In this document: positions 8,181-14,677 of the stretch, piece by piece
How positions within the stretch are numbered: the stretch's first letter is position 1
Layout: the number at the start of each line of letters is the position of its first letter
Origin: Actinomycetes bacterium
GTDB taxonomy: Bacteria > Actinomycetota > Actinomycetes > Mycobacteriales > Mycobacteriaceae
Assembly: GCA_023460175.1 (NCBI GenBank)
Contig: JAEWRC010000166.1
Location: 91,870 to 155,869 of the forward strand
DNA length: 64,000 nt
Direction: 5' to 3'
Notes under the pieces: model-generated
What the model was told of the DNA's origin: nothing
What the model saw: only the letters and a program-made list of their open reading frames with translations
Databases searched by the model: none
Position numbers and translations under genes: made by a program

Positions 8181-8483
8181 ATGAAGAACATTCTACGCAG
8201 CGCCGCCGCGGTGGGCGGATTGGCAGCTCTGACAATAGGTTTGGCGACACCGGCGGTGGCCGCCCCCAACTACTCGACCGACACCATGCAGGTGCAGGCG
8301 CCGTCGGCCCCCAAGGGCCCGAACGGCTACGACAGGGACGACCGGTACCCGTACCACGACTTCGGCATCGCCAAGCATCCGTACTACGACTCGCTGCTGC
8401 CCCGACCGAAACGCAGCGCCGGTCTGCTGCCCGGCGAGTCCCCGGGCCAGGTGCCGCTGGGCCCGATCGTCGGGCGGCGGTGA
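8181..8483 (+). CDS. Small secreted protein 1 of a GPIVGRR-tailed tandem family
   Basis: A 100-residue protein with a Sec signal peptide (MKNILRSAAAVGGLAALTIG, cleavage expected after AVA27) and a mature region of about 73 residues starting AP. The mature part is rich in Pro, Tyr, Asp and Arg, contains HPYYDSLLPRP, then LLPGESPGQVPLGPIVGRR at the C-terminus. No cysteine and no recognised domain. It shares its signal peptide style and last seven residues with the next two genes, and the LPRP...LPG.SPG segment with the third. The start follows a GAAG-rich stretch. I do not recognise the family. Confidence 0.72.
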   Translation: MKNILRSAAAVGGLAALTIGLATPAVAAPNYSTDTMQVQAPSAPKGPNGYDRDDRYPYHDFGIAKHPYYDSLLPRPKRSAGLLPGESPGQVPLGPIVGRR

Positions 8484-8609
8484 CCGGCAGCACTTTCAAC
8501 AATTGCTGCCAACCCTGCGCAATATCCGGCCATCGGTCACCAATACCGAATTCGCCGGGATGAAATTCGAACCACTCGCGGTTCAAGCGAATATAAGCAC
8601 AATCGAATA

Positions 8610-8629
8610 CTCCGCACAGTTGAGCGGAG
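8610..8629 (+). promoter_or_regulatory. Leader hairpin of the second GPIVGRR gene
   Basis: CTCCGC-ACAGTTGA-GCGGAG is a perfect 6-bp stem with an 8-base loop, 21 bases before the ATG and directly upstream of the purine-rich ribosome binding site (GAGAAGGAAAG). Confidence 0.5.
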
Positions 8630-8650
8630 CGAGAAGGAAAGAAGACTCCG

Positions 8651-8923
8651 ATGAAGAAGACCCTGCTGAGTTCCGCAGTCATCAGCGGATTGGCCGCCCT
8701 GACCATTGGCGTGGCAGCACCGGCTTTCGCGGCCCCCGACATTTTCGAGCCCGAACAGGTCACGCAGTCCGTGAGCTCCGACAGTAAGCAATTCCCGCGA
8801 ATTCAGAACAACACCGAAAAGGTCGACAAGAAGAACCACCAGCGCTTCAACACCGAGGTGAGCCACCCCTACTACGGTTCGCCGGGCTCGGTGGCCGGGG
8901 GCCCGATCGTCGGACGACGGTAA
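8651..8923 (+). CDS. Small secreted protein 2 of the GPIVGRR family
   Basis: A 90-residue protein with signal peptide MKKTLLSSAVISGLAALTIG (cleavage after AFA27) and a mature region of about 63 residues. It shares PRIQNNTEKVDK and QRFNTEVSHPY with protein 3, and GPIVGRR with both. Relative to proteins 1 and 3 it lacks the LPRP...LPG.SPG block before the tail, as if a segment had been deleted. The DNA for PRIQNNTEKVDK is almost identical to that in gene 3, showing recent duplication or gene conversion. A ribosome binding site AAGGAAAGAAG precedes the ATG. Function unknown. Confidence 0.74.
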   Translation: MKKTLLSSAVISGLAALTIGVAAPAFAAPDIFEPEQVTQSVSSDSKQFPRIQNNTEKVDKKNHQRFNTEVSHPYYGSPGSVAGGPIVGRR

Positions 8924-9022
8924 TCGTCGGCCGCAACCTCCCCTGGTGACGAGAGACACCCGCATTAACGGGAAGAAAACGAACCGTGACGGCGTTCTAA
9001 TGAGTAGACCTCAATAAATTCA

Positions 9023-9038
9023 CCGCCAACTTTGGCGG
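9023..9038 (+). promoter_or_regulatory. Leader hairpin of the third GPIVGRR gene
   Basis: CCGCCAA-CT-TTGGCGG has 7-bp complementary arms (in practice about 6 pairs with a four-base loop), 37 bases before the start codon. Its position matches the hairpins ahead of genes 1 and 2 although the sequence differs. Confidence 0.5.
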
Positions 9039-9075
9039 AATCAAAGGGCAGTAAAGACGAGAAGGGGAGATAGAT

Positions 9076-9363
9076 ATGATGAAGAAGACGCTACTGAGTT
9101 CGGCCGCCGTCAGCGGATTGGTGGCCTTGACCATCGGCTTGGCGGCGCCGGCAATGGCCGCTCCGGCGCTCGGCGACCACGACTACCCGCGAATTCAGAA
9201 CAACACCGAAAAGGTTGACAAGCACTACAACCAGCGTTTCGGCACTGACGTGACCCACCCCTATTCGGATACGCTGATCCCGCGACCGGACAGTAACCCC
9301 GGCGTGCTGCCGGGCCAGTCCCCGGGCACCGTCCCGGTGGGGCCGATCGTCGGGCGACGGTAG
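9076..9363 (+). CDS. Small secreted protein 3 of the GPIVGRR family
   Basis: A 95-residue protein (94 if the second ATG is used) with signal peptide cleavage expected after AMA28 and a mature region of about 67 residues. It is a mosaic: YPRIQNNTEKVDK, NQRFGTDV and HPY match protein 2, while LIPRPDSNPGVLPGQSPG before the VPVGPIVGRR tail matches protein 1. GAAGGGGAGATAG precedes the start. The gene is followed by a hairpin terminator and the convergent aroE-like gene, so it closes the array. Function unknown. Confidence 0.75.
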   Translation: MMKKTLLSSAAVSGLVALTIGLAAPAMAAPALGDHDYPRIQNNTEKVDKHYNQRFGTDVTHPYSDTLIPRPDSNPGVLPGQSPGTVPVGPIVGRR

Positions 9364-9393
9364 TCCGAAAACAACTTCATAGCACCACCTTTC

Positions 9394-9421
9394 AGCGGGA
9401 CGTCCACCAGGGCGTCCCGCT
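9394..9421. terminator. Hairpin terminator between convergent genes
   Basis: AGCGGGACG and CGTCCCGCT form a perfect 9-bp stem around a 10-base loop, midway between the stop of the third small secreted protein and the stop of the convergent aroE-like gene. There is no long T tract, as is common in mycobacteria. Confidence 0.65.
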
Positions 9422-9438
9422 TCTGGTCGTGGTGGGCG

Positions 9439-10260
9439 CTAGGCGCGCGAGACGGCCGAGGCCTCGGCGATCTGTTCGGCGGTAGGACGAACTCCCGTAT
9501 AACGTTCGAATTGCTCGGCGGCCTGCAGGGCAATGACCTCGGCCCCGGTGATCACCTGCTTGCCGGCGGCCCGACCGGCCGCGATCAGCGGTGTCTCCGA
9601 GGGTACGGCCACGACATCGAAGACCACCTCCGCCGCCGCGACGGTGGATTCGCCGAACGGGTTGTCGCGCTCTTCGGCCCCGCCGGCCATTCCCACCGGA
9701 GTGGCGTTGACGATGATCGAGGCGGTGGCCCCGCCGACGTGGGGGCGCCAGCGGTAGCCGAGTTCCTCGGCCAAGACCTGCCCGTCGACGGGATTGCGGG
9801 CGACGACGACGCCCTGCCGAAACCCGTTGTCCCGAAAGGCCGTACCCACGGCGCGGGCCATGCCGCCGGAGCCGTGGAGCAGAACGGGCGCATCGGGGGC
9901 GAGGCCGTGGGAGGCGATGAGCCGCTCGATGGCGAGGTAGTCGGTGTTCGACGCCGTCAACACGCCGGCATCGTTGACGATGGTGTTGACCGCGTTGATG
10001 GCCCGTGCCGAGGGCTCCACGTGGTCCACCAGCGCGAGGACATCGGCCTTGAAGGGCATGGACACCGAACAGCCCCGGATGCCCAGCGCCCGGACGCCGC
10101 CGATGGCCGCGGCGATGTCGGTGGTGCTGAACGCCTTGTAGATGAAGTCCAGCCCCAACAACTCGTACAGATGGTTGTGAAAGCGGGTGCCGATATTGCT
10201 GGGCCGCGCGGCCAGCGAGATGCACAGCGTGGTGTCCTTGCTCAACGGGGGCCGCGACAT
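9439..10260 (-). CDS. Shikimate 5-dehydrogenase-like oxidoreductase (AroE family paralogue)
   Basis: A 273-residue protein of the AroE fold. The N-terminal substrate domain contains SVSMPFKAD, matching the NVTxPxK catalytic-lysine motif of AroE with NVT changed to SVS, and INAVNTIV. The Rossmann part has LLHGSGGMARAV, corresponding to GxGGxxxA, and NATPVGM. It probably oxidises or reduces a shikimate- or quinate-like substrate with NAD(P), but the altered motif suggests a paralogue rather than the pathway enzyme, which in M. tuberculosis is Rv2552c. It starts one base beyond the stop of the acetyltransferase gene, so the two are almost certainly co-transcribed. Confidence 0.78.
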   Translation of the reverse strand: MSRPPLSKDTTLCISLAARPSNIGTRFHNHLYELLGLDFIYKAFSTTDIAAAIGGVRALGIRGCSVSMPFKADVLALVDHVEPSARAINAVNTIVNDAGVLTASNTDYLAIERLIASHGLAPDAPVLLHGSGGMARAVGTAFRDNGFRQGVVVARNPVDGQVLAEELGYRWRPHVGGATASIIVNATPVGMAGGAEERDNPFGESTVAAAEVVFDVVAVPSETPLIAAGRAAGKQVITGAEVIALQAAEQFERYTGVRPTAEQIAEASAVSRA

Positions 10261-10261
10261 T

Positions 10262-11257
10262 TCAGCCCACCGCCTGGATCGCCTGGCGGGCCAGGGCCGC
10301 GATCTGGTCCGCCAGCTTGGTGGGCAGCTTGATACGGCTACGCTCCGGCACCGGCATCGTGGTGATCACCACTCCCAGATCCTCCCTTTCCCACACCGCT
10401 CCGTAGGCGTCGAAAATCCTTCGCATGGACAAGTTTTCGCTGAGGACGCGCGCGGTGAACTCCTCGACACCGGCCACCTGGGCGGCGAGGGCCAACGCCT
10501 TCATCAGGAATGAGCCGATCCCGTTGCCCTGGTATTCATCGCCCACGATGAAGGCGACCTCGGCCGAGCCGGCGCCGTCCTCGTCCCGCACGAAGCGCGC
10601 GTCGGCCACCACGTCGTCGTCCGCGGTGATGAGCACCCACACAAAATGGTCCACGTAGTCGACCTCGAACAGGTAGGCCATCAGCTCCCGGCTGGGCTCC
10701 CGGAAGGACATGAACCGGCGATAGCGGGTTTCGGCGGAGAACGCGACATGCCCCTTTCCGGCGATCTCCTTGTCCCCCGGCAACGCCGGGCGCAGCAGCA
10801 GCTCGGCGCCGTCGCGCATCCGCACCGGAATCGGCGCCAGGAACGCCGCCAACCGCTGCCGGGCGACCCGCACCAGATGGCGCAGCACACCGGGCAGTTG
10901 GATCAGCTCGGCGAAGGCGGCGTCGTCACCGCGCCAGCCGTGGACCTCGGTGGTCGCCGTCACCGAGGCCACCCGCGGCTGGTTCTTCAGCAACGCGATC
11001 TCGCCGACGATCTCGCCGGCCGGCACCGCGATCTCGACCGTGTCCCCGTTGTCGTCCCGGTGTCGGATGGCCAGCGCGCCCTCGGCGATGACCGCGAAGA
11101 AATGCGAGGTGTCGCCCTGACGCATGAGCACGTCCCCCGCGTCCAGCCGCAGGGGCTCGAGGCGCGTGGCGAGTCCGTAAAGGTCCGCGCCGAAGCAGTC
11201 GGCGAAGACTGCCAAACCCGACAGATGATCGGCGCGCTGCGTGATCAGTTCGGCCAC
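10262..11257 (-). CDS. pat: cAMP-dependent protein lysine acetyltransferase
   Basis: A 331-residue fusion of a cyclic-nucleotide-binding domain (about residues 1-130; GEIVGEIALLKNQPRVASVTA is the phosphate-binding cassette) and a GNAT acetyltransferase domain (about 150-331; EYQGNGIGSFLM is the acetyl-CoA-binding Q/RxxGxG/A loop). Mycobacterial homologues (Rv0998, MSMEG_5458) acetylate acyl-CoA synthetases and USP protein when cAMP binds. The GTG at 11257 follows GGAAGG and matches the MAELxxxRA N-terminus of the family; the longer frame is an artefact of the opposite-strand TetR gene. It is directly followed by the aroE-like gene. Confidence 0.93.
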   Translation of the reverse strand: MAELITQRADHLSGLAVFADCFGADLYGLATRLEPLRLDAGDVLMRQGDTSHFFAVIAEGALAIRHRDDNGDTVEIAVPAGEIVGEIALLKNQPRVASVTATTEVHGWRGDDAAFAELIQLPGVLRHLVRVARQRLAAFLAPIPVRMRDGAELLLRPALPGDKEIAGKGHVAFSAETRYRRFMSFREPSRELMAYLFEVDYVDHFVWVLITADDDVVADARFVRDEDGAGSAEVAFIVGDEYQGNGIGSFLMKALALAAQVAGVEEFTARVLSENLSMRRIFDAYGAVWEREDLGVVITTMPVPERSRIKLPTKLADQIAALARQAIQAVG

Positions 11258-11279
11258 GACGATGTCCTTCCGATCGGAC

Positions 11280-11289
11280 GTAACGTTAC
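11280..11289. promoter_or_regulatory. Perfect palindrome between pat and the TetR gene
   Basis: GTAACGTTAC is a 10-base perfect palindrome in the divergent spacer, 23 bases from the pat start and 58 from the TetR start. It is a candidate half of a TetR-type operator. Function inferred from position only. Confidence 0.3.
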
Positions 11290-11347
11290 CGGAAGAGCCG
11301 GTCTGCAAACCTGATCCGCGCACTAGCCGCCCGGCTATCGTGGGAGC

Positions 11348-11935
11348 GTGACCACCACGGAATCCGGCCGGCGCCGACTGGGCACGGCCGCTCGCACCCC
11401 CGCCCAGAAGCGCGTCCTCGACGCGGCTCTGGACCTCATCGCCCAGCACGGGGTGAGCGGCACCTCGCTGCAGATGATCGCCGACGCGATGGGGGTAACC
11501 AAGGCCGCGGTCTACCACCAGTTCAAGACCAAGGACGAGATCGTCGTCGGCGTCACCGAGATGGAGTTGGCCAATCTGGAGGACGCGCTGGTCGCCGCGC
11601 AGGCGGAATCCGACCCGGCGCGTGCGCGCAAGGTGCTCCTGACCCAGGTCATCGACATGGCCGTGGCCCGACGGCCGTGGGTCCGCACGTTGCAGAACGA
11701 CCCGATCATCATTCGGCTGCTCGGGGAGCACGAACCATTCCGCGACTTCATCAGCGAGCTGTTCGGGGTGCTGCAGGGCGACGAGGACAACACCACCGCG
11801 CGGGTGTCGGCGGCGCTGTTCTCCGGCGCGATCGGCGGCGCGATCATCAACCCATTGCTCGACGACATCGACGACGCCACGCTGCGCACCGCGCTGATGC
11901 AGTTCACCACCCGGATGATGAATCTGCCAGAGTGA
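11348..11935 (+). CDS. TetR/AcrR-family transcriptional regulator
   Basis: A 195-residue regulator with an N-terminal TetR helix-turn-helix (LIAQHGVSGTSLQMIADAMGVTKAAVYHQFKTKDEIV, positions about 32-67) and a divergent helical ligand domain. The GTG start lies 6 bases after TATCGT, suggesting a leaderless transcript. It is divergent from pat, which could be its target. Ligand unknown. Confidence 0.88.
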   Translation: MTTTESGRRRLGTAARTPAQKRVLDAALDLIAQHGVSGTSLQMIADAMGVTKAAVYHQFKTKDEIVVGVTEMELANLEDALVAAQAESDPARARKVLLTQVIDMAVARRPWVRTLQNDPIIIRLLGEHEPFRDFISELFGVLQGDEDNTTARVSAALFSGAIGGAIINPLLDDIDDATLRTALMQFTTRMMNLPE

Positions 11936-11953
11936 CCGCGGTCCTGCACCGAA

Positions 11954-11994
11954 AAGAACGTCGCCCCCAGCGAATTCGCTGGGGGCGGCGTTCT
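11954..11994. terminator. Strong bidirectional hairpin terminator
   Basis: AAGAACG-TCGCCCCCAGCG is mirrored by CGCTGGGGGCGGCGTTCTT around an AATT loop, giving a long GC-rich stem with A- and T-rich ends, between the convergent TetR gene and the small secreted protein gene. Confidence 0.8.
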
Positions 11995-12012
11995 TGGGAA
12001 ACTAAGCGTCGA

Positions 12013-12339
12013 TCACCAGTCGCCCATGCCGGGGCCCGGCGCCCAGGGACCCTCGAAGCCCTCGGCGGTGGTGCCGTTGACGGCCTTGACCGAGTCGCGG
12101 GTGTCGCCCTGGGCGTTGATCTCGCCGGCGTCGGCGAGGCGGGCCTGCGACAGACCGCGCGCGACGCTGGGGTCGACGATGCGCAGCCACTGGTCGGAGA
12201 CCACCGAGGCCTGCCGGCTGCGAACCTCGGGGCCGGGGGCCATTTCCTCGACCTCGGCGTTGGCCGATGCGGTGCCGAAGGTGATCAGACCCGCGGCGAG
12301 CGCGAAGGCGCCGATTCCCACGGTGGCCAGCTTCTTCAT
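12013..12339 (-). CDS. Small secreted protein, unknown function
   Basis: A 108-residue protein with a signal peptide (MKKLATVGIGAFALAAGLI, cleavage expected after ANA28) and an acidic mature region ending in GFEGPWAPGPGMGDW. It has no cysteine and no recognised domain. The ATG is preceded by AAAGGGG. It does not carry the GPIVGRR tail of the nearby array, so I treat it as unrelated. Confidence 0.65.
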   Translation of the reverse strand: MKKLATVGIGAFALAAGLITFGTASANAEVEEMAPGPEVRSRQASVVSDQWLRIVDPSVARGLSQARLADAGEINAQGDTRDSVKAVNGTTAEGFEGPWAPGPGMGDW

Positions 12340-12497
12340 GTGCGTACCCCTTTGCAGTAGGCAGAAAACTCGAGTGTTAGGGCGAAGTCCAGATTCAGCC
12401 TAACAGCGAATCGCCAACTGCGCGCGTCGAGCGAAAAGGTGGGATCAATCCAGGTCAGCGGGAAGAAAAGGCCCGCCTGGCCCGGGTACAAATTCTG

Positions 12498-12570
12498 TGG
12501 AGCTAAGGGGAATCGAACCCCTGACCTACTCGATGCGAACGAGTCGCGCTACCAACTGCGCCATAGCCCC
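12498..12570 (-). tRNA. tRNA-Ala (anticodon CGC)
   Basis: A 73-base cloverleaf on the minus strand. The acceptor stem is GGGGCTA/TAGCTCC (with a G-T pair) and discriminator A, the D arm contains AGTTGGTAG, the anticodon arm is ACTCG-TTCGCAT-CGAGT with CGC at positions 34-36, and the T arm is AGGGG-TTCGAAT-CCCCT. CCA is not encoded. It decodes GCG alanine codons, which are frequent in this GC-rich genome. Confidence 0.95.
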
Positions 12571-12621
12571 TTGACCGCTAGGAGGTTACCAGCCTGGCGG
12601 CGCTGACAAGAAATTGCCTCG

Positions 12622-13782
12622 TCACTGACCGGCCGCCCGCGGCAGGTCATATCCCCGGGCGAACGGCACGTAGTCCAGGTGCTCGAACTCGGGGTCCTCG
12701 TCGTCGATTTCGAGCACCGCCGCACCGGGTTGACGCAGCCGGGCCGGCACTACGTCAAGATCGCGGTCCTGGGTGTTCTCGACGCCGAGTCGCGAGCGCG
12801 CCATCCGCTGCATCCGCCGCCGACGCAACCGCTCCTCAATCCGCGTCTGGCGACGCAGGTAGGCCAGGTACAGGACGGTCATCGTGGCCACCGCGGCACA
12901 CACCCACCAGTTGACCGGGGACAGCAGGAAGGCCGCCGCCGCGGAGGCCACCAACAGGACGGCCATGACCGACAGCGTGTTCTTGCGGAAGCGGTACTTG
13001 CGCGCGCTGACCGCCGCGGCGGTTTGGGAGTGGTAGCGCCGATCGCGGTTCAGCGGTACCGCGGCCGTGGCGGGTTCGGCCTCGGCCTCGAGCCCCGAGG
13101 TGTCCTCGACGTACTCGTATTCGTTTCGGGCGCCCTCGAATTCGGTGAAGTCTTCCTCTTCGGCCTGCGGCTCGGTCTCGGGTTCGGGTTCGGCCTCGAC
13201 ATCGGCCTCCGCCTCGATCTCCGTCTCGACGGGGACTTCAGCCACGGGCTCGGGCTGGGGCTCCGGTTCCGGCGCAGGTTCGGGAGCGGGCGCGGGTTCC
13301 GGCTGCGCGTCGGCGAACTCGAGCGGAAGCTCCTCGGTCTGCAGGGCATCGCCCTTGAACTCGACCTTCAGTTCGCCCTTCAGCGTCCCGACCGGCAGAG
13401 CCCCGGAGTCCTCGTCGACGACGTCGACGTCGAGGTAGTCCGGCCCGTCTTCCGCGGCCACCGAGGTCACGACCGCCATCGTCCGACTGCGCGACGGCTT
13501 GCCCGTCACCACCACCGGGCCGGTCGCGTCGTCGTCGTAATCGTCGAGGTCGTCGTCGGCGCCGGTGTCGTGTTGCCAATCGGGATCGCTGGCGTGACCT
13601 GCCGCGGGTCGGCCGCGCTTGATCAACCGGGCGGCACGGCCGGTGTTGAGCACGCGGGTGGCCAGCGCGACGTCACTGGTGCGCTTCACCGCATCGCGCT
13701 TGTTGACGAGCATGGGCACCAGCACGAACAGCCAGAGCACCACGAGCGAAATCCACAGCAGAGATTGGGGGATGCTTGGCAT
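12622..13782 (-). CDS. glpR: Membrane receptor of the gephyrin-like division protein (GlpR/SepX family)
   Basis: A 386-residue membrane protein with one N-terminal helix (LLWISLVVLWLFVLVPMLV, about residues 8-26), a long acidic cytoplasmic linker rich in Glu, Asp and Pro (about 70-245, with repeated PEPEP), and two close C-terminal helices (about 275-315), followed by a basic patch (RRRRMQRMARSR) and an acidic tail. The layout and its place two genes from the MoeA-like gene match the actinobacterial SepX/GlpR proteins (M. tuberculosis Rv0996), reported to anchor Glp at the septum with FtsZ and Wag31. Orthology here is inferred from architecture and gene order. Confidence 0.78.
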   Translation of the reverse strand: MPSIPQSLLWISLVVLWLFVLVPMLVNKRDAVKRTSDVALATRVLNTGRAARLIKRGRPAAGHASDPDWQHDTGADDDLDDYDDDATGPVVVTGKPSRSRTMAVVTSVAAEDGPDYLDVDVVDEDSGALPVGTLKGELKVEFKGDALQTEELPLEFADAQPEPAPAPEPAPEPEPQPEPVAEVPVETEIEAEADVEAEPEPETEPQAEEEDFTEFEGARNEYEYVEDTSGLEAEAEPATAAVPLNRDRRYHSQTAAAVSARKYRFRKNTLSVMAVLLVASAAAAFLLSPVNWWVCAAVATMTVLYLAYLRRQTRIEERLRRRRMQRMARSRLGVENTQDRDLDVVPARLRQPGAAVLEIDDEDPEFEHLDYVPFARGYDLPRAAGQ

Positions 13783-14016
13783 GGTGGCCTGCTCCTTTCC
13801 CCTTCAGGCTAGGTCTGCGACCAGCGCAGCCGTGGACGGCGCGCCGAGACAATTACACACCTGTAATTCGCAGGTTACAAGCACCAACAGCCTCAAAAGT
13901 CACATTAGTAACACTGGTTGCGTGAATTCGACGCCTCGGGCCGCGAAAGTGCCCCCAGGGTCGTGCGCGCGCGGGCGACAACAGCCCTCGAGGCAATCTC
14001 GGCGGGAAGACCAACC
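13783..14016. other. Intergenic region upstream of glpR
   Basis: This 234-base gap between rimJ and glpR holds no convincing ORF. It contains an AT-richer island (13850-13920) with an interrupted dyad ACCTG-TAATTCG-CAGGT (13859-13875) and the direct repeat GTCACA-TTA-GTAACA described separately, consistent with a promoter region for glpR. Confidence 0.5.
13899..13913. promoter_or_regulatory. GTCACA-TTA-GTAACA direct repeat, MtrA-box-like
   Basis: Two near-identical hexamers at a 9-base pitch lie about 120 bases upstream of the glpR start. MtrA, a response regulator of mycobacterial division and cell-wall genes, binds direct repeats of this general type. The match is by eye and uncertain. Confidence 0.3.
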
Positions 14017-14676
14017 CTATGCCCAGTGCGCCCGCCCGGCCCGCACCAGCGACGCCGCCAACGAGCCCGCCACCTCCTCGACCGTGATCGCCACCAGCAG
14101 ATGATCGCGCCAACCCCCGTCGACGTCGAGGTAGCGCCGCAGCAGGCCCTCCTCGCGGAAGCCGACCTTGCCCAGCACCGACCGGCTCGCGACGTTCTCG
14201 GGGCGCACCGTCGCCTCGACGCGATGCAGGCGCACCGGACCGAAGCAGTGGTCGACGCCCAGCGCCAGCGCGGCCGTCGCCACCCCGCGACCGGTGACCT
14301 CGCTGTGCACCCAGTAGCCGATCCAGGCCGAGCGCAGCGCGCCGTGGGTGACGTTGCCGATGGTCAACTGCCCGACGAAGCGCCCGTCGAGTTCGATGAC
14401 GTAGGGCAGGATGCGGCCCCGGCGCGCCTCGGACCGCAACGCCGAACACACCGAGGGCCAGGCCGAAAGCGCGTGCCGCGCAACCCAATCCACCTCCGCC
14501 GACGGCTCCCACGGCTCGAGGAAGGGCCGGTCGGAGATCCGCAGCCGACTCCAGGTCGCGGCGTCGCGCATCCGGATCGGGCGCAGCCGCACCACCCCGG
14601 CCGCCACCCGCAACGGCCCCACCGTCATCGGCCATCCGGGATGGATGGTGCTCGGGCCGAAGAAGAAGCGGGACAA
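14017..14676 (-). CDS. rimJ: RimJ/RimL-like GNAT N-acetyltransferase
   Basis: A 219-residue GNAT enzyme (203 if translation begins at ATG 14628). The core contains VVRLRPIRMRDAATWSRLR at the N-terminus, ELDGRFVGQLTIGNV, the acetyl-CoA-binding VTGRGVATAALAL loop and VRPENVASRSVLGKVGFREEG. Such proteins acetylate protein N-termini, classically ribosomal S5. TTG 14676 follows the glp stop after one base, suggesting translational coupling in a galU-glp-rimJ order. It matches the place of M. tuberculosis Rv0995. Confidence 0.85.
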   Translation of the reverse strand: MSRFFFGPSTIHPGWPMTVGPLRVAAGVVRLRPIRMRDAATWSRLRISDRPFLEPWEPSAEVDWVARHALSAWPSVCSALRSEARRGRILPYVIELDGRFVGQLTIGNVTHGALRSAWIGYWVHSEVTGRGVATAALALGVDHCFGPVRLHRVEATVRPENVASRSVLGKVGFREEGLLRRYLDVDGGWRDHLLVAITVEEVAGSLAASLVRAGRAHWA

Positions 14677-14677
14677 C

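Noticed and set aside
12455..12475. CGGGAAGAAAA near the tRNA gene, like the element before the GPIVGRR genes
   Set aside because: It points away from the nearest secreted-protein gene and has no suitable downstream gene, so I do not count it as a regulatory copy.
13050..13438. Ser/Pro/Arg-rich frames overlapping the glpR linker
   Set aside because: They arise from the low-complexity Glu/Pro coding tract of glpR read in other frames.
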